Below, in pieces: positions 1-6,918 of a DNA stretch of 32,802 bases. The stretch lies in assembly GCA_016935315.1 (NCBI GenBank), contig JAFGRD010000049.1, positions 1 to 32,802 of the forward strand. The letters run 5' to 3'. Below the pieces are notes generated by a model, which ran no database searches, was not told the DNA's origin, and was given only the letters and a program-made list of their open reading frames with translations. The DNA is from Pirellulales bacterium (lineage in GTDB: Bacteria > Planctomycetota > Planctomycetia > Pirellulales > Thermoguttaceae). Position 1 is the stretch's first letter, and every line of letters begins with the position of its first letter. A program made the translations under genes and the position numbers.

Positions 1-122
1 ATTGCCCAAAGGCGTTCAGCGACAGACAGACAAGCACCTCGATTCGCCCGCATCCCGGCCCTTAGGGCGGCGTTTTCCCGTTCGCACCCTGACTGCTGGC
101 AACCATGCTGTAGCAGCGCGGG

Positions 123-157
123 GAAATCGCGGTTTTCTTGAGCGTTTTCGCGATTTC
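123..157. repeat. 9-bp inverted repeat beside the tRNA fragment
   Basis: GAAATCGCG at 123-131 is exactly inverted as CGCGATTTC at 149-157, with a 17-nt spacer. It ends 8 bases before the tRNA-derived segment at 165, on the side where an integrated element would lie. It may be part of an attachment site, or simply a hairpin; which one cannot be decided here. The rest of 1-164 shows no recognisable gene. Confidence 0.5.
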
Positions 158-164
158 TGCCGGA

Positions 165-206
165 CTCTTAATCAGAGGGTTGGAGGTTCGAGTCCTCCAG
201 GGGGCA
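165..206 (+). other. 3' half of a tRNA-Lys(CUU) gene, putative attachment-site core
   Basis: The segment has an anticodon loop CTCTTAA (anticodon CTT, Lys), the 3' anticodon strand TCAGA, a variable loop, a perfect T-arm GGAGG-TTCGAGT-CCTCC (182-198), the 3' acceptor strand AGGGGGC (199-205) and discriminator A206. No CCA is encoded. The 5' half is absent: the bases before the loop (CCGGA) do not pair with TCAGA, and no GCCCCCT acceptor strand lies upstream. Tyrosine recombinases often integrate at tRNA genes and leave such a 3'-half duplicate. By that logic the element lies to the left and the original chromosome to the right. The tRNA origin is well supported; the att role is inference. Confidence 0.75.
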
Positions 207-265
207 CTTTGCATGCGGTCGCGCCTCGTCGCACACCGGCGTACCGAATCGCGTAAGCGGGGTAG

Positions 266-288
266 CCCCGACAGCTTGCCTGTCGGGG
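266..288. repeat. REP-like palindrome next to the RAYT remnant
   Basis: CCCCGACAG (266-274), loop CTTGC, CTGTCGGGG (280-288) form a perfect 9-bp stem with a 5-nt loop. It lies 22 bases beyond the old stop codon of the RAYT remnant, where REP palindromes usually flank RAYT genes. It could also act as a transcription terminator, but no T-run follows on either strand. The palindrome is seen directly; the REP label follows from its neighbour. Confidence 0.6.
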
Positions 289-310
289 GGCCGTCAGGCC
301 TGGGAGGCGG

Positions 311-383
311 TCAGTCGATCCAGCGAAACGGCACGCCCACACTCCGCCGTTGCTCGTTGTGCCGCGCAGAACTGAACGTCTAG
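311..383 (-). pseudogene. REP-associated tyrosine transposase remnant, C-terminal part
   Basis: Read on the minus strand from the CTAG duplication, this stretch translates as TFSSARHNEQRRSVGVPF followed by RWID and a TGA stop at 311-313. The pattern matches the C-terminal end of planctomycete RAYTs (DWxWSSARW...RRSVGVP). It is in frame with the N-terminal fragment at 2239-2397 once the IS1380 element and one copy of CTAG are removed. At the junction the codon expected to encode Trp is TAG, so the gene was already broken when the IS arrived, or gained the stop in the duplication. No function remains. Confidence 0.7.
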
Positions 384-403
384 ACCTGAAACAAGCGTAA
401 TGT
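384..403 (+). repeat. IS1380 inverted repeat, end distal to transposase start
   Basis: The terminal repeat begins ACCTGAAACAAGCGT and continues AATGT. It matches the opposite end at 18 of 20 positions and directly adjoins the CTAG target duplication at 380-383. Confidence 0.9.
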
Positions 404-580
404 CAACCGCCACATAGTTGGTGGTGGCGAGGTTGGTTGTTCGCAGATTGTCCCCGGCCGAGCCGGCTTTGGCTGGGATGGTGAGGTTCGGGGTGTTGCT
501 TCGGTCATGGTTTGGGTTTCTTTTCAGTGGGGGGCCGCGGCGGACCGGAGCGTCCGAACCCCGGCTTCAGGGAACGAACT

Positions 581-2119
581 TCAGCATCGAAGCGGCAGGC
601 GAAGTTGGTCCAGAAGACGAAAGAATACGTGTTGCCAAGGATTCCACGCAAGCAGCCGGTAGACGATCTTCCGGCCCGTGCGAATGATCTCCGCGGGCAT
701 CTGAACCAGCGCTTGCACGAACGTGGCGAACTCCATCCGAAGCAGCGTGCGCTTCTCTTCGCGATGCGCTTTCGCCCAACGGCCGTTTTCGGGCAGCAAG
801 AGTGCCGCCCAGGCCTTCAGCGTCCACGCCAGCGACGCCATCACCATGTAGGCCCAATTGCTCAAGAGCGTATCGACCGGCATCGCCATGGCGTTCACGC
901 CGCCTTGGAGTTGGGCGATCAGGTTTTCCTGGTTGCAGCGGCCGTTGGCGTCGCGGACGATCCCCGCCGCCGACTTCTTCCGATCGTTCGTGATGTAGAA
1001 GAACCAACGGATGTCGTCGAACAGCCGTTGTTCGCCTCGTTCGACCGTGAGGTTCTTCTTCAACACAATCACCCGATACGACGTGGTGCACTTTGTCGGC
1101 CGGTAGTCGAACTCGGCCACCTCTTCACTTCGAAGTCGGAGGTTCTTGTACTCGCGCTGGCGGACGATCCGCTGTTTGACGTTTTCGGGCCTCTTGCGAG
1201 GCGCCGTCTTCACGCGGTACTTTGCCGGGCGGCGAAGCGGCGAAAAGGCCGTGTTTTCCAAGCTTTCGGCGATGTCGACCAGGTTTGCCATGGCGGGAAT
1301 CCCGAAAACAAACTTCACGCCGCCAGCATTCCAGCCGTCGAGGCGCTCGGTTTGCGTGAAGTCGGTGTCGCCGCGAAGTCGAAACCTCTTGAAGCCTGCG
1401 CGACGGCAGAGGACAACCGCCCGGTCCAGATAGTCGGCCGCCCCTTCCGAGGAAGGCCGATTGCCCGAGCGGTTGAAGAGGTAGATCGGCTCGCCCGTAT
1501 TGGCCAAGGAAATCACCAAGGGACTGTATTCCCATTTGCCGTTGTAGGCGATGTCCATGCCCTGTTTGCACTCGCCGGTGGTCTCGGCGATCGTGCCGTC
1601 GGCGTCGATCACCGCCTCGTCGAAGAACTCCTCCGGCTGCTTTTTCCAGACGTTCAATCGGGCCTCGTTGATCGCTTCCATGAGGAGTTCGACCTGCTCG
1701 GGCGTGGTGAACCGCCGGCAGAAGTCGCCTTCCGTGGTCGGGTCGGGAATTCGTTGTGCCCCCAGCGCGTCGAGATAGGCCTCATCGTTACGGCGGTGCT
1801 CGATGTGTTCCAATCGTGCGCCGCCGCAAAGCACGTTGTAGGCGATGTTCAAGACGTGGTCCGACTCGTGATAGGGAATGTGTCGTTTGAGCACGCGAAC
1901 GTTGCGGTCGATCAAGTCGACCAACCCACTTCGCTGGGCGACCAGATGCATCGCGCCGATTCCCCCGGCGGCCACGGCACGGCTTCGTTGGGCGATTTCG
2001 TATTGAATGTTCCTGGCCGCCAACATCGGCATCGCCTGTTCTTCCCACGCGATTGCCCGCAAGCGACGCTCGATTCGCCGCTTGGCTTTCTTCAGGCGTT
2101 GTCGTATAATCGCTTTCAC
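581..2119 (-). CDS. IS1380-family DDE transposase
   Basis: This 512-residue protein catalyses cut-and-paste movement of the surrounding element. Candidate DDE residues are Asp172 or Asp174 in VIDADGT, Asp251 or Asp253 in LRGDTDF, and Glu398 in CNQENLIAQL, in the order and spacing usual for this family. The N-terminus is strongly basic (RQRLKKAKRRIERR), as expected for a DNA-binding region. Translation starts at GTG (2117-2119), chosen because a strong GGAGG lies 7 bases upstream. The length is normal and no frameshift or stop interrupts it. A large plus-strand open frame over the same DNA is its antisense shadow. The family call rests on motif pattern and overall resemblance, supported by matching IS ends. 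Confidence 0.93.
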   Translation of the reverse strand: MKAIIRQRLKKAKRRIERRLRAIAWEEQAMPMLAARNIQYEIAQRSRAVAAGGIGAMHLVAQRSGLVDLIDRNVRVLKRHIPYHESDHVLNIAYNVLCGGARLEHIEHRRNDEAYLDALGAQRIPDPTTEGDFCRRFTTPEQVELLMEAINEARLNVWKKQPEEFFDEAVIDADGTIAETTGECKQGMDIAYNGKWEYSPLVISLANTGEPIYLFNRSGNRPSSEGAADYLDRAVVLCRRAGFKRFRLRGDTDFTQTERLDGWNAGGVKFVFGIPAMANLVDIAESLENTAFSPLRRPAKYRVKTAPRKRPENVKQRIVRQREYKNLRLRSEEVAEFDYRPTKCTTSYRVIVLKKNLTVERGEQRLFDDIRWFFYITNDRKKSAAGIVRDANGRCNQENLIAQLQGGVNAMAMPVDTLLSNWAYMVMASLAWTLKAWAALLLPENGRWAKAHREEKRTLLRMEFATFVQALVQMPAEIIRTGRKIVYRLLAWNPWQHVFFRLLDQLRLPLRC

Positions 2120-2218
2120 TCGAAATCCTCCTTGTTTCGGCGTCCAAGGTTTGTTTTAACACCCTTTAGACGCATGAAAACACGGGAGGTTTCGAGTTTT
2201 TCAATTCGTCACAAAAGA

Positions 2219-2238
2219 ATATCACGCTTGTTTCAGGT
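2219..2238 (-). repeat. IS1380 inverted repeat, transposase-start end
   Basis: The reverse complement begins ACCTGAAACAAGCGT and continues GATAT, matching the left end at 18 of 20 positions. The CTAG target duplication follows at 2239-2242. Confidence 0.9.
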
Positions 2239-2397
2239 CTAGTCGCACGGCTGCGCGACCAGTCCGGCACGGGCGAGGTTCTCGTGCATGCAGGTCAGTT
2301 TCCCCCGATCGTGGCCCAGCAGTCGCCGTCGCCGGTAGCAGGACAAGGTCACGAAGTGGGCATCCGACTGATCGTCATGGATCGCCCGCTTGGCCAT
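2239..2397 (-). pseudogene. REP-associated tyrosine transposase remnant, N-terminal part with internal deletion
   Basis: From ATG 2395-2397 the minus strand reads MAKRAIHDDQSDAHFVTLS and continues CYRRRRLLGHDRG, the typical start of a planctomycete RAYT (Y1 transposase). It then jumps to KLTCMHENLARAGLV, which matches the KLxYMHxNPVRAGLV block close to the C-terminus of these proteins. The middle, which would carry the HUH histidines and much of the catalytic core, is missing, so the copy is dead. It ends at TAG within the IS1380 target duplication, and the rest of the tail lies at 311-383. The open frame extends upstream to 2547, but that extension has no family resemblance. Confidence 0.75.
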
Positions 2398-2523
2398 GGC
2401 ATCCAACGTCGCTGATGGACAAAGTGTTGTCACCCGCCCGGCCGGTTGAGCGTTCGTAGGCAGCCATGGAAACGACTCCGCACTGACCATGTCCGTGCGC
2501 GGCTCCGGATGAGTAGTCCGTAG

Positions 2524-2541
2524 GCCAGGATCTGACCTGGC
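2524..2541. repeat. REP-like palindrome upstream of the RAYT remnant
   Basis: GCCAGG (2524-2529), a 6-nt loop and CCTGGC (2536-2541) form a short palindrome. It lies 127 bases before the RAYT remnant start and may be the second flanking REP, though its stem differs from the one at 266-288. The remainder of 2398-2708, which leads into the first oxidoreductase gene, shows no gene. Confidence 0.35.
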
Positions 2542-2708
2542 AGACAAAGGCCGGGACGGGGGCTGGCTTACGCGCTCTTCCGGGTTTCTTGTGACGTCGC
2601 TGCAAAGGGCATGACTTTCAATTGCCGGCGCAGTAGAATCAGCGAAGAGCCTCGCGCTGGTGGTGCGCGACGTTGAACCAAGTTACAGCCTTCGAGGAGC
2701 CCCCTGCC

Positions 2709-3932
2709 ATGACTCGCATTTCCCGCCGATCGTTTCTCGCTTCTTCCGCTGCGGTCGCAACCGGAGGTTCTCTGCTCCGTCCCGCTCGAGCTGCCGACGC
2801 CATACCCGGTTTCGACCAGACGACAACCGACTACGATCGAACGAGCGTATGGAGGCCCTTCAGCGATCGCAAGGTGCGCGTCGGGATCGTCGGTCATGGG
2901 GTCTGTCGATTCGGGCTGGCATTTGATCTCCAGCACCACCCCAATGTCGAGTTGGTCGCGGTCAGTGATTTGTTCCCCGACCGACGTGCCGATATGGCCC
3001 AGAAGGCGAACTGCAAGAAGACCTACCCGTCGCTGGAAGAGATGGTCAAGGACGATACCATCGAGGCGATCTACTGCGCCACCGATGCCCCGGCCCACGC
3101 CAAGCACGCCATTCTCTGTATGGAGCATGGAAAACACGTTGCCACCGCCGTACCGGCCTTCCGGGGCGATCTCGAGGACGCCGAGAAACTGCTGGAGTGC
3201 TGCAAGAAGAACAAGGGGCTGGTCTACGCGATGTTTGAAACGTCCGTCTTCCACGACGACCTCTACACGATGGAAAAGCTCTTTGCCGCCGATGTCTTTG
3301 GCCGAATCGTCTATTCCGAAGGGGAGTATTGCCATCCGCATTCTCTGGGTGCTCCTTCACTAGGTTCCTACAAGGACTGGCGGAAGAAGGGCTGCCCGAT
3401 GTGGTATCCCACGCACGCGACAGCCTACTACGTCGGCGTCACGCATCAGCCGTTTGTGGATGTCTCGTGCCAGGGCACTCCTTATTTCGACGAATCGAAG
3501 CGGGTCCCCAACGCCATTGGCAATACCTTCACCTCGGAGGTTGGGCTGTTCCGGACCGCGGAAGGTGGCCTTTCCCGAATGATCATTTGCCATTCGCAGG
3601 GCGAATACCTTGAGGCGGGGCGCGTTCGGGGTGAATACGCGGGATTCAACAGGACTTTCGTCGGAGATCAGACGGGCAGAAAACGTTACGACGAGGCGGT
3701 CAAGAACGGTCTGCAAATCAAGAAATACGCGTTACCGCCCGGAGTTCGGCCGGGTGGACATGGCGGTTCGCACGGATACCTCGGCGACGACTTCATCGAC
3801 GCCATTCTCCGCAGCCGCAAACCGGCGGTCGATGTGATCGACGCGCTGAATATGACCGTGCCCGGCTATTACGCGCACTTGTCGGCCATGACACACGGCG
3901 AAACGATGAAGGTACCGCAGTATTCGCTATGA
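2709..3932 (+). CDS. Tat-exported Gfo/Idh/MocA family protein 1, EKP motif lost
   Basis: This 407-residue protein has a Tat signal (SRRSFLASSAAVATGG, likely cleaved after ARA) and an N-terminal Rossmann fold (VGIVGHGVCRFGLAF, about residues 57-71), then the Gfo/Idh/MocA alpha/beta domain. Such proteins oxidise or reduce sugars with NAD(P). ATG 2709 was chosen over an in-frame TTG at 2673 because GAGGAG lies 9 bases upstream and the Tat motif then sits at the extreme N-terminus. The motif normally reading E-K-P is A147-V148-P149 (KHVATAVPA), so the usual conserved lysine is absent and classic dehydrogenase activity is doubtful. The stop codon region abuts the next gene: TGA 3930-3932 overlaps an ATG at 3929, indicating cotranscription. 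The family call is firm; the reaction is unknown. Confidence 0.9.
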   Translation: MTRISRRSFLASSAAVATGGSLLRPARAADAIPGFDQTTTDYDRTSVWRPFSDRKVRVGIVGHGVCRFGLAFDLQHHPNVELVAVSDLFPDRRADMAQKANCKKTYPSLEEMVKDDTIEAIYCATDAPAHAKHAILCMEHGKHVATAVPAFRGDLEDAEKLLECCKKNKGLVYAMFETSVFHDDLYTMEKLFAADVFGRIVYSEGEYCHPHSLGAPSLGSYKDWRKKGCPMWYPTHATAYYVGVTHQPFVDVSCQGTPYFDESKRVPNAIGNTFTSEVGLFRTAEGGLSRMIICHSQGEYLEAGRVRGEYAGFNRTFVGDQTGRKRYDEAVKNGLQIKKYALPPGVRPGGHGGSHGYLGDDFIDAILRSRKPAVDVIDALNMTVPGYYAHLSAMTHGETMKVPQYSL

Positions 3933-3991
3933 TTGAGTTGCGAGGATGGGACGAAACCCGTCTCTCCGCCTATCTTCCCGGAGACAGTTGC

Positions 3992-6604
3992 ATGCATTCT
4001 GAAGCCCTGCCTGTTGTGCTACTCCTGCTGATCTCGCCGGCATTCGGCCAGATGTCGGAACAGAATCGCGCGGTCGGAGACTCGTCGATGCTCGGCTCCT
4101 TCCTCGATGCGGGCATGCCCGACGAAATTCTCTTCGCCGTCCGCAAGCCCAGCACCGACGGCCATTGGTACGCCAACATCGGGTACTATTCGACCGACCA
4201 GTGCCGAAGTACGTTTCCCATGAACTCCGGCGGAAAGCTGTGCATTTATAACGTCAAGACAAAGGAAGTTCGGACTGTTTTTGAGGACACGGAGGGCAAC
4301 ATCCGGGACCCGCAGATTCATTACGACGCCAAGAGACTGATCTTTGCGTACCTACCCAAAGGAAAACGGCACTACAGCCTGTACGAAATCAACCTCGACG
4401 GTACTCATCTGAAACAACTGACCGGCCAAGGCGAGGACGTTTCGCCCGGAATGGAAGACTACTCGACCTACTCCCCGCCGGGATGGGACGATTTCGAGCC
4501 CACGTACCTGCCCAGCGGCCAAATCATCTTCTGTTCCACCCGGGCCAATCGATACGTGCAGTGTTGGCTGACGCACGTCGGCACGCTGTTCACATGCGAC
4601 GCCGACGGAGGCAACCTCCGCGCACTGTCGGCCAACGTCGAACACGACAACACACCCTGGGTACTCTCCAACGGCCAGATCGCGTATATGCGATGGGAAT
4701 ACGTGGACCGTTTTCACATGGGCTACCACCATCTCTGGTCGATGAACCCCGACGGTACGCGGCAAATGGTGCTCTACGGCAATCAGATCAACCACGGCAC
4801 GATTCTGGCTCCGAAGCCGGTTCCCCACAGCCCGAAGCTCGTTGTCACGTGGTCGCCCGGCCACGGCATGCGCGAGCATTACGGGCGAGTCGCGCTCATT
4901 GATCCGCGACTCGGACCAGACGACCCCAAGGGCGTTCAGTACATCAGCCGTGCCAACATCCACTGTGACCCATGGGCGCTGACCGAAAGCCATTTTCTGG
5001 TCGCCAACAAGACCGCCATCGAGTTGCTCAACGGCCAGGGCGAAACCGAGGTTTTGTACCGATTGCCGGAAGAACTGGCCGGGCAGGGATACTGGATTGG
5101 CGAACCGAGGCCGGTGATGAAACGCAAGCGGGAACCCGTGGTCGCCGACGAGACCGACCCGTCCGCCGACGAGGGCACCCTGGCGCTGGTCAACATTTAC
5201 ACAGGCCGCAAGATGCGGAACGTCGAACCGGGTACGATCAAGAATCTGCTGGTCTACGAGGTTCTGCCCAAGCCGATCAACTATTCGGGCGCCATGTCGG
5301 AAATGTCCGCCGGCGGCACGTTCTCCGTCGAGCGGTTGATCGGTTCCGTCCCGGTTTCAGAAGGCGGCAGCGCCTATTTCCGATTGCCCGCGATGCGCAG
5401 CGTTCTGTTCCTCGCCATGGATGAAAAAGGGCATTGCGTGAAGCGCATGCACTCGTTTACGTCTGTCATGCCAGGCGAAACCACCGCCTGTATCGGTTGC
5501 CACGAGCCTCGGACCGAAGCGCCCGGCGCCGCCGAACGGCAACAACTGCTCCGCGTCATGCGCTTGCAGCCCGTCAACCCCGAACCGGTTGCCGGCGTAC
5601 CGGAGATCTTTGATTTTCTGCGGGACATTCAACCGATTCTGGATGCGCATTGTCTCGAGTGCCACAACCACGACCGCGAAGAAGGCGGTTTCAACATTTC
5701 CGGCCATTGGGGGCCGCTGTACCCGATCGGCTATATCCAGATGTCCTGGCGGCAACTCTTCGGCGACAACCGGGTTATTCTGCCGTATTCCGAGCACAGC
5801 AAGAGCAACTTCGAACCGTACGAGATCGGCACGGGCTCCAGCCGCTTGCTCAAGCTGATCGAACAGGGGCACGAAGGCGTCCACATGCCGGAATCCCAGC
5901 AGAAGATCATTCGCCACTGGCTCGACGCCGGCGCCAATCACGCGGGAACGTATGCCGTCAACAGCCACGGTACGATCGGCTATTACCTGCACAACGTCAA
6001 CGTTCGCAACGACAAGGACTGGCCGGAGACTCAGGCTTTGGTAGAAGTCATGAACCGTCGCTGCGATCGGTGCCACGCGCCGACGGAGGCAGAGAAGCAG
6101 ATCGGTACGTACAAACTCCCGGCGCACTTCTATGCCCGATACTACCCGCCGGAAGAATCCCAGAAAAATCGGTATCTGGCGCACACGATGTCTGAAGACG
6201 GCGGCCGGTTCAACAGACACTTGATTTTCAACCTCTCCTACCCGGAGTTGTCGAAAGCGGCTCGCGCACCTCTGGCTAAGCAGGCCGGTGGGCTGGGCGT
6301 CTGTCAGGCCAGGTCCGGCGAAACGGTTTTTCGGGACAGGACAGACTCGGATTACCGGGCAATCGTCGCTGCCGTCGCCCGCGGGCGGAGGCATATTCTG
6401 GAAGAGAACAACCGCTTCTGCATGATCAACCCCAGTCCGAACAACGGCGACAACTGCCCCGTGAAATACGTTCCGCGACGTGACTACGTTCGCGAGATGA
6501 TCCGCTACGGAGTGCTTCCGGTGGACCATGATTTCGATGCGTCCGTCGATCCGTTCGAGTTGGACAAGGCATACTGGAAGACGTTCTGGTACGCGCCAAA
6601 GTGA
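3992..6604 (+). CDS. HzsA-like secreted multi-haem protein with beta-propeller
   Basis: The protein has 870 residues from ATG 3992, which gives a clean signal peptide (MHSEALPVVLLLLISPAFGQ) and has GGAG about 9 bases upstream. An alternative ATG at 3929 overlaps the previous stop and would add 21 residues. The N-terminal half resembles a TolB/hydrazine-synthase-alpha propeller (DEILFAVRKP, IIFCSTRANRYVQCW, GTRQMVLYGN). The second half carries three CxxCH haem-c sites: CIGCH at 500-504, CLECH at 554-558 and CDRCH at 691-695. Planctomycete proteins of this layout are often called HzsA-related, after the alpha subunit of anammox hydrazine synthase. No beta or gamma subunit is nearby, so hydrazine synthesis is unlikely. 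Coupling to the upstream Gfo/Idh suggests periplasmic redox chemistry on sugars, which is inference. Confidence 0.85.
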   Translation: MHSEALPVVLLLLISPAFGQMSEQNRAVGDSSMLGSFLDAGMPDEILFAVRKPSTDGHWYANIGYYSTDQCRSTFPMNSGGKLCIYNVKTKEVRTVFEDTEGNIRDPQIHYDAKRLIFAYLPKGKRHYSLYEINLDGTHLKQLTGQGEDVSPGMEDYSTYSPPGWDDFEPTYLPSGQIIFCSTRANRYVQCWLTHVGTLFTCDADGGNLRALSANVEHDNTPWVLSNGQIAYMRWEYVDRFHMGYHHLWSMNPDGTRQMVLYGNQINHGTILAPKPVPHSPKLVVTWSPGHGMREHYGRVALIDPRLGPDDPKGVQYISRANIHCDPWALTESHFLVANKTAIELLNGQGETEVLYRLPEELAGQGYWIGEPRPVMKRKREPVVADETDPSADEGTLALVNIYTGRKMRNVEPGTIKNLLVYEVLPKPINYSGAMSEMSAGGTFSVERLIGSVPVSEGGSAYFRLPAMRSVLFLAMDEKGHCVKRMHSFTSVMPGETTACIGCHEPRTEAPGAAERQQLLRVMRLQPVNPEPVAGVPEIFDFLRDIQPILDAHCLECHNHDREEGGFNISGHWGPLYPIGYIQMSWRQLFGDNRVILPYSEHSKSNFEPYEIGTGSSRLLKLIEQGHEGVHMPESQQKIIRHWLDAGANHAGTYAVNSHGTIGYYLHNVNVRNDKDWPETQALVEVMNRRCDRCHAPTEAEKQIGTYKLPAHFYARYYPPEESQKNRYLAHTMSEDGGRFNRHLIFNLSYPELSKAARAPLAKQAGGLGVCQARSGETVFRDRTDSDYRAIVAAVARGRRHILEENNRFCMINPSPNNGDNCPVKYVPRRDYVREMIRYGVLPVDHDFDASVDPFELDKAYWKTFWYAPK

Positions 6605-6918
6605 GAGAAGCCGTCCAGAAAGGACGAATACGGCGGTAGCGCCGTCAATGAAACAGACCAGAGTATCCACTTCGTGATGACCGATGGCAGGAAGCTCGGT
6701 TGCGGCAAGTTCCTGGCTTGGGACTGTGACGGACCGTATGACTCGACCATCCAAGCCGACCGCGTTACCGGTCGTTCGGCGGGCCGGGGCCGCTTTCTGA
6801 ACCTGACGCAATCGGCGAGAATCGACAAGAGGGCGTCCCTGACCATGGACAGCATCACCAATGTGTCATACAATCTATTCTAATAGAATCCTGAAAATGG
6901 CATAGGAAGGACGCCCAA
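6605..6918. other. Intergenic region, no gene seen
   Basis: The 314 bases between the HzsA-like gene and the second oxidoreductase hold only short frames without recognisable content or ribosome sites. The downstream gene's promoter is presumably here, but no clear motif could be assigned. Confidence 0.5.

Larger units (their letters stand above)
384..2238 (-). mobile_element. IS1380-family insertion sequence, apparently complete
   Basis: The element is 1855 bp, bounded by inverted repeats that begin ACCTGAAACAAGCGT on each side (384-403 and 2219-2238, 18 of 20 positions identical) and flanked by a direct repeat CTAG at 380-383 and 2239-2242. A 5-bp reading TCTAG is possible if the outer A/T is excluded. 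It carries one full-length transposase gene on the minus strand. The 196 bp beyond the transposase stop (384-580) and the 119 bp before its start hold no other gene. It sits inside an older RAYT remnant. The clean ends, target duplication and uninterrupted transposase suggest a recent, possibly active insertion. Confidence 0.92.

Noticed and set aside
131-206. A complete tRNA-Lys gene
   Set aside because: The anticodon 5' strand, D-arm and 5' acceptor strand are absent; only the 3' half matches.
512-2242. 576-residue plus-strand open frame
   Set aside because: It is antisense to the IS1380 transposase, whose motifs, ribosome site and IS ends are clear.
2568-3341. 257-residue minus-strand open frame
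   Set aside because: It is an antisense shadow of Gfo/Idh 1, with no family features.
3992-6604. Evidence for anammox metabolism
   Set aside because: HzsA-like proteins occur in non-anammox planctomycetes; no beta or gamma subunit or other anammox gene is present.
5357-6811. 484-residue minus-strand open frame
   Set aside because: It lies opposite the HzsA-like gene, which has a signal peptide and three haem sites; long antisense frames are expected at this GC.
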